Shown here: one piece after another, positions 1 through 6,916 of the stretch
Position numbering within the stretch: the stretch's first letter is position 1
How the letters are laid out: every line of letters starts with the position of its first letter
Origin: SZUA-265 sp966249405
GTDB taxonomy: Bacteria > Myxococcota_A > Polyangia > Polyangiales > Polyangiaceae
Assembly (NCBI GenBank): GCA_966249405.1
Contig: CBINDO010000115.1
Location: 1 to 21,612, forward strand
Length of the DNA: 21,612 nt
Reading direction: 5' to 3'
The notes under the pieces: generated by a model
Database searches by the model: none
What the model was told of the DNA's origin: nothing
Seen by the model: only the letters and a program-made list of their open reading frames with translations
Position numbers and translations under genes: made by a program

Positions 1-426
1 GAAGCGAACTACCTCAGCGTCCTTTCGTTCGCCATTCCGCTCGCCAATCACTTGGAACAGCGAGGCACGGGCCATCTCGCCGTGATCTCGTCCGTCGCGG
101 GTGAACGCGGCCGTCCGCGGAACTACACCTACGGTGCAGCCAAGGGTGCCATCACGCTCTACCTCCAAGGGTTGCGGTCCCGATTGTGGCCCAAAGTTGG
201 GGTCCACACGATCAAACTCGGCCCAGTCGACAGCCCGATGACCGTCGACCATCCAAAAAATGCGCTGTTCGCGACGTGTCCCCAAGCCGCCCGCCTGATC
301 GTTCGAGCCATCGATGACAACCGCGCTGAAAGCTACGTGCCGTGGTTCTGGGCGCCGATCATGTTCGCCGTCCGACTGATGCCCGAGCGCTTGTTCCAGC
401 GCTTCCCGTTCCTTTCGGGACGTTGA
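1..426 (+). CDS. SDR family oxidoreductase, C-terminal part (5' end outside the window)
   Basis: The open frame runs into the window from the left edge and stops with TGA at 424-426, leaving 141 residues of an NAD(P)-dependent short-chain dehydrogenase. The catalytic half of the family is visible: an Asn near the edge (EANYLS), the active-site Ser in the VISSVAG strand (visible residues 29-34), and the YxxxK pair in TYGAAK (Tyr44, Lys48). The PG-like turn expected after beta-strand 6 reads LGPVDSPM. The Rossmann nucleotide-binding half is missing only because the window starts inside the gene. The C-terminal tail with FAVRLMPERLF looks amphipathic. It ends 41 bases from a second, convergent SDR that shares the SSVAG-RGR-...-Y-K...-YLEGL-type core, so the two are probably paralogues. 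Substrate is unknown; the closest recognisable style is DprE2-like or uncharacterised SDRs. Confidence 0.9.
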   Translation, partial: EANYLSVLSFAIPLANHLEQRGTGHLAVISSVAGERGRPRNYTYGAAKGAITLYLQGLRSRLWPKVGVHTIKLGPVDSPMTVDHPKNALFATCPQAARLIVRAIDDNRAESYVPWFWAPIMFAVRLMPERLFQRFPFLSGR

Positions 427-467
427 CCGCCGGAAGGTTTCACAGCGCGGAGCCAGTGGCGTCCAGG

Positions 468-1202
468 TCAGAAGCCGATCCGGCGCATCACGAAGCGCGG
501 CAGATTCCGAATCACCAGCATCACCCAGCGCCACATGCTCGGCGTGTAGAGCATGGGGGCGCGGCGGGTCATTGCGGCGACAACCGACTTGGCGACCTGC
601 TCCGGCTCACCGGCAAACGGCGGCGGCTTCAAGCCCGCCGTCATCGACGTCTTCACGAAACCAGGTTTGACGCACAAGGTGACGAGCCCAGAGGCACGAA
701 ACTTGTGATCGAGGCCTTCCAAATACGCACTCACCCCTGCCTTCGACGAGCCGTAGATGATGACGGGCTTGCGGCCCCGATCACCGGCTACCGACGAAAA
801 CACGACGAGGTGACCGCCGCCTCGCGCGAGCAGCCGGGGTCTCACGTGCTCACAAAAGACGACCGTGTTGGCGTAGTTGATGGTCGTCAACCGCCGCGTC
901 AGCTCGACGTCCTGCTCGAGCTGTTCCTGAGTTGCGAACAGGCCCGCCGTCACGATCGCCGCGTCAAAACCCCCCAAGCCGGCGTCTGCGGCGTCCAATG
1001 CTGGAGCAAATGTTGCACAGTCTTCCAGGTCGCAGTAGGCAAAACCAACGGGAGTTTTGGAACGCACCGAAAGGTCCGCCGCGCTGCGAGGCAACTCCTC
1101 CCGTTCCCGACCCAACAAGAAGACCCGATGCCCCTGCTCGACGAGTTCACGCGCAACAGCCCGGCCCATGCCTTTGGTTGCGCCCAGCAAAACGACCTTC
1201 AT
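468..1202 (-). CDS. SDR family NAD(P)-dependent oxidoreductase, DprE2-like style
   Basis: This is a 244-residue, complete short-chain dehydrogenase. The N-terminal cofactor-binding loop is GATKGMG (residues 7-13), directly after the first beta-strand. The catalytic residues are Asn109 (INYAN), Ser136/137 (VVFSSVAG), Tyr150 and Lys154 (YGSSK), followed by the KPGFVKTSM loop after strand 6. Length is normal for a classical SDR. The last 30 residues (MWRWVMLVIRNLPRFVMRRIGF) are hydrophobic and basic, which suggests membrane association, as in DprE2-like enzymes that act on polyprenyl-linked sugars; that assignment is inference. The gene converges on the partial SDR to its left and is divergent from the outer-membrane-like gene to its right, with 171 bases between the two starts. 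Start chosen at the ATG immediately before the first Rossmann strand. Confidence 0.92.
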   Translation of the reverse strand: MKVVLLGATKGMGRAVARELVEQGHRVFLLGREREELPRSAADLSVRSKTPVGFAYCDLEDCATFAPALDAADAGLGGFDAAIVTAGLFATQEQLEQDVELTRRLTTINYANTVVFCEHVRPRLLARGGGHLVVFSSVAGDRGRKPVIIYGSSKAGVSAYLEGLDHKFRASGLVTLCVKPGFVKTSMTAGLKPPPFAGEPEQVAKSVVAAMTRRAPMLYTPSMWRWVMLVIRNLPRFVMRRIGF

Positions 1203-1373
1203 GCGGCGCGGATATCACATTCTGGACCGCAGATTCCACCCAGTTCTCCCGGCCTCGTGCGCTGGGCGTCGTCAGCAGCCGGAGCCGACACCGGTTCGGC
1301 GCCCCGAACGTTCACCTAAGACAATTCTCTCACGCATGTTTCACCGTGTCCAAAACCACAACCCGTTCGACGG

Positions 1374-2501
1374 ATGCAGGCCTCACCTGCAAACGTGGTG
1401 AGGACAACGCGCGTGAGGACGAGTCCAACCTACGAACGCAGTGCGAGTTGGGGTCCTCGCTCCCCGCGTTGGATCGGTTGGGTCGTGGTCGGCGTGTGCT
1501 GGCTCCGTCATGGTTCGGCCGCACCAGAACAAGAGCCGATTCGACTCGAATACGTCGCGGACGAAGGGTGTCCCTCGGCAGCCGAGTTCGAACGGATGGT
1601 GTTCGAGCGGACTCACAGCGCGCGTCCGGCGCACGCTGACGAGGTCGCGCGCCTGTTCAGCGTCACCCTGGAACGCGACCCGCGCACCGTGCGCGGCAGT
1701 CTCACGGTCCGAGATGGCGAGCAGACGCTCGTCCGCCAGGTAAACGGCCGCGACTGCGCCGACTTGGCGTCGGTGTTGGCGTTGGCTACGGCTCTAGCCA
1801 TCGATCCTTCGGCAGAGTTGCTACCTCCGGGCAGCGCGCCGGGCACGACCGATACGAGCGGCGGACGTGATCGCTCCAAGGAGGGCCAGCCGCCGCGTGA
1901 AGGCGAGCCGACGGCCATGCCTGCGCCGGTCAGCCAAGACGCTCCCGTGCCTTACGATCCACCAGACGCATTGCCGTCGGGAGCGAGCGTCGAGCTGCTG
2001 GGAGTCGCCGCGGGCGTGCGCGCGGAATGGGCGGCGACGCCGTACCCCGCGCTAGGGCCGGCGTTGTCCGTCGACTTCGGCGACGAAGATGCGACGTGGA
2101 CGTTCGGCGCAGCAGCAAGCCTGCTCTTCACCGCGTCCAAGGAAGTGGCCACGGCCCGCGCCGACTTCCGCATCATCGCCGCGACGTTGAACGCGTGCAG
2201 CCTGGCATTCCGTTGGCAGGTAGTTCAGGCCGGCGGCTGTCTGCAGGGCGATTTCGGCGACATCTACGCGACCTCGTCCGACATTCCTTTGGGCGAGTCG
2301 GCGCATCGCTTTTGGGCCACGATCGGCGTCCACTTGAAGTTGGTGACACGACTGTCGGATGACTGGGGCCTGGCTCTCGACGTTGGGCCCAACTTGCTGC
2401 TCACGCAATACCGGTTCGAGTTCAACGAACCCGACACCAGGGTGTTCCAGCAAGGCACGTGGTCAGGCTCGACGCGCTTGATGCTCGATCACGCGTTCTG
2501 A
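1374..2501 (+). CDS. Exported conserved protein with probable beta-barrel-like C-terminal half
   Basis: This 375-residue protein is not one I can name. Residues about 33-50 (WIGWVVVGVCWLRHGSAA) form a hydrophobic stretch ending in a plausible signal-peptidase I site, after a long basic N-region, so the true start may lie downstream of the ATG chosen (a GTG at 1395 or 1398 is in frame). Residues about 56-145 form a compact domain with two cysteines (Cys66 in DEGCPSAAEF and Cys128 in GRDCADL) that may pair in the periplasm. Residues 150-200 are a low-complexity Gly/Pro/Asp linker. Residues about 205-375 alternate polar and hydrophobic residues in strand-like blocks and end in Phe, as outer-membrane proteins often do. 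It converges on the sigma-factor operon, with 44 bases between stops. Barrel status is inference from residue pattern alone. Confidence 0.75.
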   Translation: MQASPANVVRTTRVRTSPTYERSASWGPRSPRWIGWVVVGVCWLRHGSAAPEQEPIRLEYVADEGCPSAAEFERMVFERTHSARPAHADEVARLFSVTLERDPRTVRGSLTVRDGEQTLVRQVNGRDCADLASVLALATALAIDPSAELLPPGSAPGTTDTSGGRDRSKEGQPPREGEPTAMPAPVSQDAPVPYDPPDALPSGASVELLGVAAGVRAEWAATPYPALGPALSVDFGDEDATWTFGAAASLLFTASKEVATARADFRIIAATLNACSLAFRWQVVQAGGCLQGDFGDIYATSSDIPLGESAHRFWATIGVHLKLVTRLSDDWGLALDVGPNLLLTQYRFEFNEPDTRVFQQGTWSGSTRLMLDHAF

Positions 2502-2545
2502 GCGCGGTGAAGCGACGATTGTCTCACCTCCCGGGGCACGCCGCG

Positions 2546-3601
2546 TCACGGCACCGAGAGCTGGTGTCTCACAGCACCGTCGTAGTCGGCGATCAGCGAC
2601 TTGCGGCAACCAAACGGTTGAAAGAAGTGATCGGCAACGCGCTCCGCGCGTTGCCCGGTTGCCGACGTCGGGGCGCCAAAGAGTGCCGACGTTTGATACA
2701 ACTGATCACAGCTGCTGGCCGCGAATCGGATCGGAGACGTGCGCGAGGAGCTCAAGGTCGACAACATCCCGCTGTCGCTGGGCATCAACATCCGACCGAG
2801 GAAGGTAACGTTGCCTTCGGTCTCGTCGGTTATCCATGCGCCGTACCACATCGTGCCGTCGGGCTCGGTCGACTCGATGTCTACCTTGAACCGATACGTG
2901 TGACACACCTGCCAGTCGAACTTGGCGTGAATCGTCTGCCAGCTGAGGCCCACCGCTTGCTCGGCTGCAACGCGCGCGTCTGGCGCCGGAATGTCGCCGA
3001 GCTCCGCCGCCAGTGGCGGACCCGACAGCCAGAAGACCGCCATGCTAGTGTATTCGGCGGCACCTGGCGTAGTGCCGGGGTCGTAATACCCATGCGCTTG
3101 GACCCCGATGCGACCCGCGATTCCAGGCACGAACGAGAACTGATTGTGCCAGTAGTAACCGACGGTTTGCGGCACCGTCGTGGGCACGTCACGCTCGATG
3201 GTGAGCGTCCACTCCATGCCCGTCGTCGGCTCTGGCAGACTCCAGTCGGTGGACGTCTCGGTGACGGCCACGCTGGCGCTGAGAGTGCTTTCGACGCCGA
3301 CCCCGAGGTTCTCTTGACAAGCCGGAACGGGGACGGAGCTGGTTCCCGCTTCCACCGTCGAAGCAACGGCTGCATCGAACGGAGACGAAGCGTCCCCTTC
3401 GCGCTCGGTACCGAGCGGCGCAGAGGAGGGCTCCGACGTGCGCGGGTCAGATGTGCCGGCGGCCGCGTCAACGTCCGAGCTCATCGGAACGGGTCCTTGC
3501 CCCCAGCGCCCCAAGGACACGTCCGACTGGCAGCCCGCGAGCGCAAAAGCCAGAGCCACGCGACCAACGGGCGAGTACGGGGACACAGGGGACACATTCA
3601 C
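2546..3601 (-). CDS. DUF3472-like lipoprotein
   Basis: This is a 351-residue exported protein. A short N-region and hydrophobic core end in the lipobox LAGC with the lipidated Cys at residue 24, followed by a Ser/Asp/Pro-rich linker to about residue 105. The remaining part contains the sequence style of DUF3472: a YYWHNQFSF strand (around residue 147), GRIGVQAHGYY, MAVFWLSG, a CHTYRF strand and WYGAWITDETEG...FLGRMLMP. Members of this family are extracellular beta-sandwich proteins of unknown role. The start is GTG at 3601, 11 bases after the stop of the TPR protein gene, so it is very likely the third gene of the sigma-factor operon. No strong ribosome binding site is seen, and in-frame GTG codons at 3595 and 3586 are alternatives. 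The family assignment is from memory of the motif layout. Confidence 0.78.
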   Translation of the reverse strand: MNVSPVSPYSPVGRVALAFALAGCQSDVSLGRWGQGPVPMSSDVDAAAGTSDPRTSEPSSAPLGTEREGDASSPFDAAVASTVEAGTSSVPVPACQENLGVGVESTLSASVAVTETSTDWSLPEPTTGMEWTLTIERDVPTTVPQTVGYYWHNQFSFVPGIAGRIGVQAHGYYDPGTTPGAAEYTSMAVFWLSGPPLAAELGDIPAPDARVAAEQAVGLSWQTIHAKFDWQVCHTYRFKVDIESTEPDGTMWYGAWITDETEGNVTFLGRMLMPSDSGMLSTLSSSRTSPIRFAASSCDQLYQTSALFGAPTSATGQRAERVADHFFQPFGCRKSLIADYDGAVRHQLSVP

Positions 3602-3612
3602 CCTGGAGGAGG

Positions 3613-4530
3613 TTATTTGCTTTTCCGGGCCCCGTCCACCTGCGGCTCGCGACCTCCGCCCAACAAGGACAGGATCCGGCGCGAATACGGGCTTTCGGGA
3701 TAACGTTTCAGGAACGCACCGCCGATGGTCGAGGCGGAGGTTCTATCCCCAGCAGCAATCAAGGCCTCCACTCGTTGCACCGTGGCTTCGGCTTGAAGTG
3801 CGCCCCGCGGGAACTGACTGCGATAGGTGTTCAGGATCCGCAACGCAGCGGCGGGTTCGCCACGCAACAGCGCGGCTCGCGCGCTATCGATCAGGGAAAG
3901 CTCTTTGGCCAACGAGTCCGAAACCTTGGCTTTGCTTCGACCGGGGCGCGCGGCGCCTTCGGCGGCGTTCTCATCCAGCGGCGCTTCGGGGGCCATGGGA
4001 TTGGGTTCACCGACGGCCTGGGAACTCGGCGTTACGGGCTTCTGGTCCGCGTTCTCCATCGGCTCGACGTCGAACCCGGACTCGGGTTGCTGCACGGCGA
4101 CCGTTGATGTGGCCGTTGACGGGGCCGGCGCCGACGTAGTGGACCCCAGCACCTGCCAGCCGCTCCACACCAACGCTCCAGTCAAGGCGACGCCGCCCAA
4201 GACCTTGGCCGAGAGAGCCTTTACACCGGCAACCTTCGCCGTCGTTGAAAGGGCCGCAGGCGCTTGTGCCGTGCCGCCAATGTGGCTGTGCGGACCGGGC
4301 CCCGTTTGCGGCCAAGACTCTTGCGATGGCCACATCGATTCGGGAAGCCCCACGGCAATCGAGAGACTGCGCACGAGCTTTTCCCTCCGGTCCGGCCTCA
4401 GACCGTCCTCGCGCCCCGCCGCGATCAGTGCGGACTGGAACGGGCTGTGTGAAGCCAAAAGCTCATCAGACATGTCACTCTCCGGAGCCGAACCCAAACC
4501 TTGGGACCTGCTAATACGGTCCTTGGACAT
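3613..4530 (-). CDS. Single-TM protein with C-terminal TPR-like repeats, putative anti-sigma partner
   Basis: This 305-residue protein has a cytoplasmic N-terminal region (to about residue 100), one hydrophobic segment (about 107-128, VKALSAKVLGGVALTGALVW) and a Pro/Ala/Glu-rich linker. The C-terminal helical part (about 205-290) contains TPR-like patterns: ARAALLRGEPAAALRILNTY and a second unit with VEALIAAGDRTSASTIGGAF. This layout (N-terminal cytosolic segment, TM, external repeat region) is common directly downstream of ECF sigma factor genes in myxobacteria and suggests an anti-sigma or signal-receiving role, which is inference. The first ATG overlaps the sigma-factor stop as TGATG, implying translational coupling. 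An internal ATG at 4473 (MSDELLASHS) is preceded by GGAG six bases upstream and could be the real start, giving 286 residues. No zinc-binding HxxxCxxC anti-sigma motif is present. Confidence 0.85.
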   Translation of the reverse strand: MSKDRISRSQGLGSAPESDMSDELLASHSPFQSALIAAGREDGLRPDRREKLVRSLSIAVGLPESMWPSQESWPQTGPGPHSHIGGTAQAPAALSTTAKVAGVKALSAKVLGGVALTGALVWSGWQVLGSTTSAPAPSTATSTVAVQQPESGFDVEPMENADQKPVTPSSQAVGEPNPMAPEAPLDENAAEGAARPGRSKAKVSDSLAKELSLIDSARAALLRGEPAAALRILNTYRSQFPRGALQAEATVQRVEALIAAGDRTSASTIGGAFLKRYPESPYSRRILSLLGGGREPQVDGARKSK

Positions 4531-5126
4531 CAGATATCGCCCCCCAGGCGCTGCGCTTGAAGCCGCTCGGAGGCTTCGGCGAAGACCATGCGCGCGCGCC
4601 GCAAGCGCGTCGCCACGGTTCCCCGCGGTAACTCCAGCACCTCGGCGATGTTGTCCACGGACAAATCTTCCAACTCGAACAATACGAACACGATCCTGAT
4701 CTCGGGGGGCATTGTATCCAACACCCGGTCCAGCAATTCACGCGCTTCTACCCGACCCGCTCCGAATTCCGCGAAGGGTGTTTGAGGATCCGGGTTGTCG
4801 GCAAGCTGTTGTTGGGCCATTTCGCGCCGCTGAATGGTTCTGCGCATGCGTGAGGCCACGCGAGTGGCGACCGCAATGAGGAATGCCCGCTCACTGCCCC
4901 CTCGTATTTCCGACAACTTCTGATGTGCGATCACGAAAACCTGCTGAGCCGCATCGTCCGCTTCAGACGCAGGAACACCCAGGCGGCGCACCGTTCGCCA
5001 CACGAAGTCCAGGTTCTGGGTAACCAGTGACGCGAAACGTTCCCGTTCAGTCACAGCCGAACCCGTCTGCGTTTCGAGTATTGCACCGACCCCATTCAGT
5101 TCGGCCGTGGAGGAGTTTCGAGTCAT
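4530..5126 (-). CDS. ECF-type RNA polymerase sigma factor
   Basis: This is a 198-residue sigma-70 family protein of the extracytoplasmic-function class, with only regions 2 and 4. Region 2 spans about residues 34-98: the NLDFVWRTVRRLGV helix, the core-binding DADDAAQQVFVIA-like segment (here EADDAAQQVFVIAHQKL) and FLIAVATRVASRMRR, which recognises the -10 element. Region 4 spans about 127-186: LDTMPPEIRIVFVLFELEDLSVDNIAEVLELPRGTVATRLRRAR, a standard helix-turn-helix for the -35 element (written here as landmarks DTMPPEIR, LSVDNIAEVL, GTVATRLRRAR). The first about 25 residues are extra and non-conserved. It is the first gene of a three-gene operon with the TM-TPR protein and the lipoprotein. 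No clear ribosome binding site precedes the ATG; TATAGA at 5138-5143 on the minus strand is a weak promoter candidate only. Confidence 0.95.
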   Translation of the reverse strand: MTRNSSTAELNGVGAILETQTGSAVTERERFASLVTQNLDFVWRTVRRLGVPASEADDAAQQVFVIAHQKLSEIRGGSERAFLIAVATRVASRMRRTIQRREMAQQQLADNPDPQTPFAEFGAGRVEARELLDRVLDTMPPEIRIVFVLFELEDLSVDNIAEVLELPRGTVATRLRRARMVFAEASERLQAQRLGGDI

Positions 5127-5915
5127 GAGCCGTCTATAGAGAACGGTTGGTGGAGGAAAAGGTAGGTGGGGTGAAAGACTTGCCTGTTGCCGAGCAGGCT
5201 GCCGAGCGGGTTGGCGGTTGAGTGTAGGTCCGTCTGTGTTGGCCCGTGTTGCCCGAGAGCGCCAACGAAAAGTGTTTACTTTCTTCGCTTCGCCCTCAGG
5301 GATGGGTTAGCGACATTCGAACTGACACGGTATCGTCGAGTGCACCGAGCGTTCCTTTGAACACTGAGTCTAGACGGTGCAGTGACGCAGTCAGGGCGTT
5401 GGCAGCCCCCTCATTTTGAACCGCGCTAGTTTCGAGTGCTACGCTGCGAATGATCCGCCACGTTCATGGCAGGTTGCGGCGATTCTAACACGGCCGCAAT
5501 AGCCAGCAGCAACTCCACGGTTCAACTTTCGGATCGCAGAAATCTTCCTGGGCGGCGGAATACAGCGCTTTGTTGGCTCGGGAGAAATACGGGATCGCCC
5601 GAGCCTCGCATATCTCGTCGGCGAGTGACGTCGCGCGCCAAGGTTTGCGCTCACGCACCGCGAACTCGATCGCTCGATGGCCACCCGCAGTTAGGGCGAC
5701 GCGGACACAGCACGAACGGCACAACCACTCGTTATCTCAAAACCAATACCTCCAACCCGCGTACGATGGGGCGAAGCAACACGCTGCATCGTGTCGCGGT
5801 GTTCGACACCGAAGTCACCGCGACGCTGCGCACATGTCGAGTTGCGCCTCTGGCAATGCGCTCCACGGATCGCGACGACACGCGGAATGCTGCACGCAAC
5901 AACTGAACACGGACC
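5127..5915. other. 789-base region without a convincing gene
   Basis: The stretch separates the starts of the divergent sigma-factor operon and the PEBP lipoprotein and must hold both promoters. Local base composition is lower in GC than in the surrounding genes. It contains a short repeated word (TGCCGAGC twice near 5190-5215) and an imperfect hairpin around 5268-5285 (GAAAAGT...ACTTTC). Open frames on both strands here have poor codon character and Cys/Arg-rich translations. One minus-strand frame (5485-5736) looks protein-like in its middle and is listed separately as a possible relic. No tRNA, riboswitch or insertion-sequence end was recognised. Confidence 0.6.
5485..5736 (-). pseudogene. 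Possible decayed coding remnant
   Basis: On the minus strand an open frame bounded by stops encodes about 83 residues. Its middle reads like a genuine folded protein rather than a shadow frame: ALTAGGHRAIEFAVRERKPW followed by ATSLADEICEARAIPYFSRA, with helical spacing and mostly GC-ending codons. It has no ATG or GTG start (only TTG at 5724), no ribosome binding site, and flanking Cys/Trp-rich ends that look out of frame. The simplest reading is a fragment of an old gene. I cannot name the family, and it may be chance. Confidence 0.25.
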
Positions 5916-6854
5916 ATGAAAACCATGCAAAAACATCACGCCACTCGTCGCCCAGGACGCGCTTGCCTCGCCGCGTTAACCTTAATCACCGTAGCCTGTG
6001 GCCAAACGGATGGTGCCGGCACGGTTCCGTCGAGCACCACGCCCGCAACGACCAGCGACCCTACGGGGAGCAACCCCTCGTCGACGTCCGCCAATCCGCC
6101 AGTGGTGCCGCCTTCCGGCAGCACTCCAGGCACCCCGCCCACGGCGCCCGCGGTGACCCCGACCGTCACACCACCATCGCCGTCTACCACGGCATCCACC
6201 TCCTCGAGCTCGGCCCCCACGTCCGATACCGCATCCGAACCCATCAGCAGCAGTGAGACAACGAGCTCTCCCGAATCCACGACGGACGCCGCGTCCTCCG
6301 GCGCCGCATCCAGCGGCGGAGAGCAGACCGGCGCGAGCGCGGAGTTTGCGATCACCAGCCCCGACCACACCGATGGCGGCGAGTTCGCGCCCGAAGTTAC
6401 CTGCGAAGCGTGCGGTTTCGATGCCAACAAGATGGTGATGCCGGGTCTCGAGTGGACCGAGGGGCCTGCTGGCACGATGAGCTACGCGCTCGTGTTCCTG
6501 GACATGACGCTGTACGCGTCGGACGACCCGCTCGGCAATCACTGGGCGATCTGGAACATTCCCGCCGGCACCCTCTCACTGCCCAAGAGCATGAAGATGG
6601 GCGACATCCCTGCCGGCGCCACCCAGACGGGCAACTTCCTCGGTCCGTGCCCGTCGTTCGGCGCGACGGCGACACACGAATACGCGTTCACTTTGTACGC
6701 GATGCCGACCGCCACCGTCGACGTGAGCACCCAAGGTCAGTCGACTGCCGTGGTTGGCAACGCGGTCACGGCCTTCGAAGCGGCGGCACTCGCCAAAGTC
6801 GAACTGACGGGCACCTCGTCGGCGGCTCCTGGGCAAGGCGGCGCTTGCAACTAA
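5916..6854 (+). CDS. PEBP/YbhB-YbcL (Raf kinase inhibitor-like) domain lipoprotein
   Basis: This is a 312-residue exported protein. A basic N-terminus and hydrophobic core (residues 14-27) end at Cys28 (ITVAC), a plausible lipid-attachment site. Residues about 30-140 are an extreme Ser/Thr/Pro/Ala-rich linker. Residues about 143-300 are a phosphatidylethanolamine-binding-protein fold: FAITSPDHTDGGEFAPE, the ligand-pocket strand YALVFLDMT, DPLGNHWAIWNIPAG (His209, the family's central motif), GPCPSFG and THEYAFTLYAM. Bacterial members of the YbhB/YbcL group bind small anionic or phosphate-like ligands, and no enzymatic role is established. The family is usually a bare cytosolic or periplasmic domain of about 160 residues, so a tethered form with a long stalk is unusual. 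A second ATG lies three codons downstream; neither has a clear ribosome binding site. It converges on metH with a shared hairpin between the stops. Confidence 0.9.
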   Translation: MKTMQKHHATRRPGRACLAALTLITVACGQTDGAGTVPSSTTPATTSDPTGSNPSSTSANPPVVPPSGSTPGTPPTAPAVTPTVTPPSPSTTASTSSSSAPTSDTASEPISSSETTSSPESTTDAASSGAASSGGEQTGASAEFAITSPDHTDGGEFAPEVTCEACGFDANKMVMPGLEWTEGPAGTMSYALVFLDMTLYASDDPLGNHWAIWNIPAGTLSLPKSMKMGDIPAGATQTGNFLGPCPSFGATATHEYAFTLYAMPTATVDVSTQGQSTAVVGNAVTAFEAAALAKVELTGTSSAAPGQGGACN

Positions 6855-6869
6855 CTCGACGCGACGGCA

Positions 6870-6916
6870 CTGACGATGGAGAGCTCGCCCCCGTATTCGG
6901 GTGCGAGCTCCGTCAG
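6870..6916. terminator. Bidirectional hairpin between the PEBP gene and metH
   Basis: An interrupted stem pairs CTGACG (6870-6875) with CGTCAG (6911-6916) and GAGCTCGC (6881-6888) with GCGAGCTC (6903-6910), with a five-base bulge on one side and CCC/GGG extension in the loop. On the plus strand it is followed by GTTT. It sits in the gap after the PEBP stop and overlaps the last codons and stop of metH. It can act for both convergent genes, although the T-tract is poor. Confidence 0.6.

Noticed and set aside
342..1319. A 325-codon plus-strand frame
   Set aside because: It overlaps the end of the first SDR and is antisense to the second SDR; composition is Arg/His-rich without motifs.
2459..3703. 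A 414-codon plus-strand frame
   Set aside because: It is antisense to the DUF3472-like lipoprotein, is Arg/His-rich and has no recognisable motif; the minus-strand gene has a lipobox and domain pattern.
5466..6256. Plus-strand frames of 146 and 228 codons before and into the PEBP gene
   Set aside because: Translations are Arg/Thr/Asn-rich with no structure; the larger one overlaps the PEBP signal peptide and linker in another frame.
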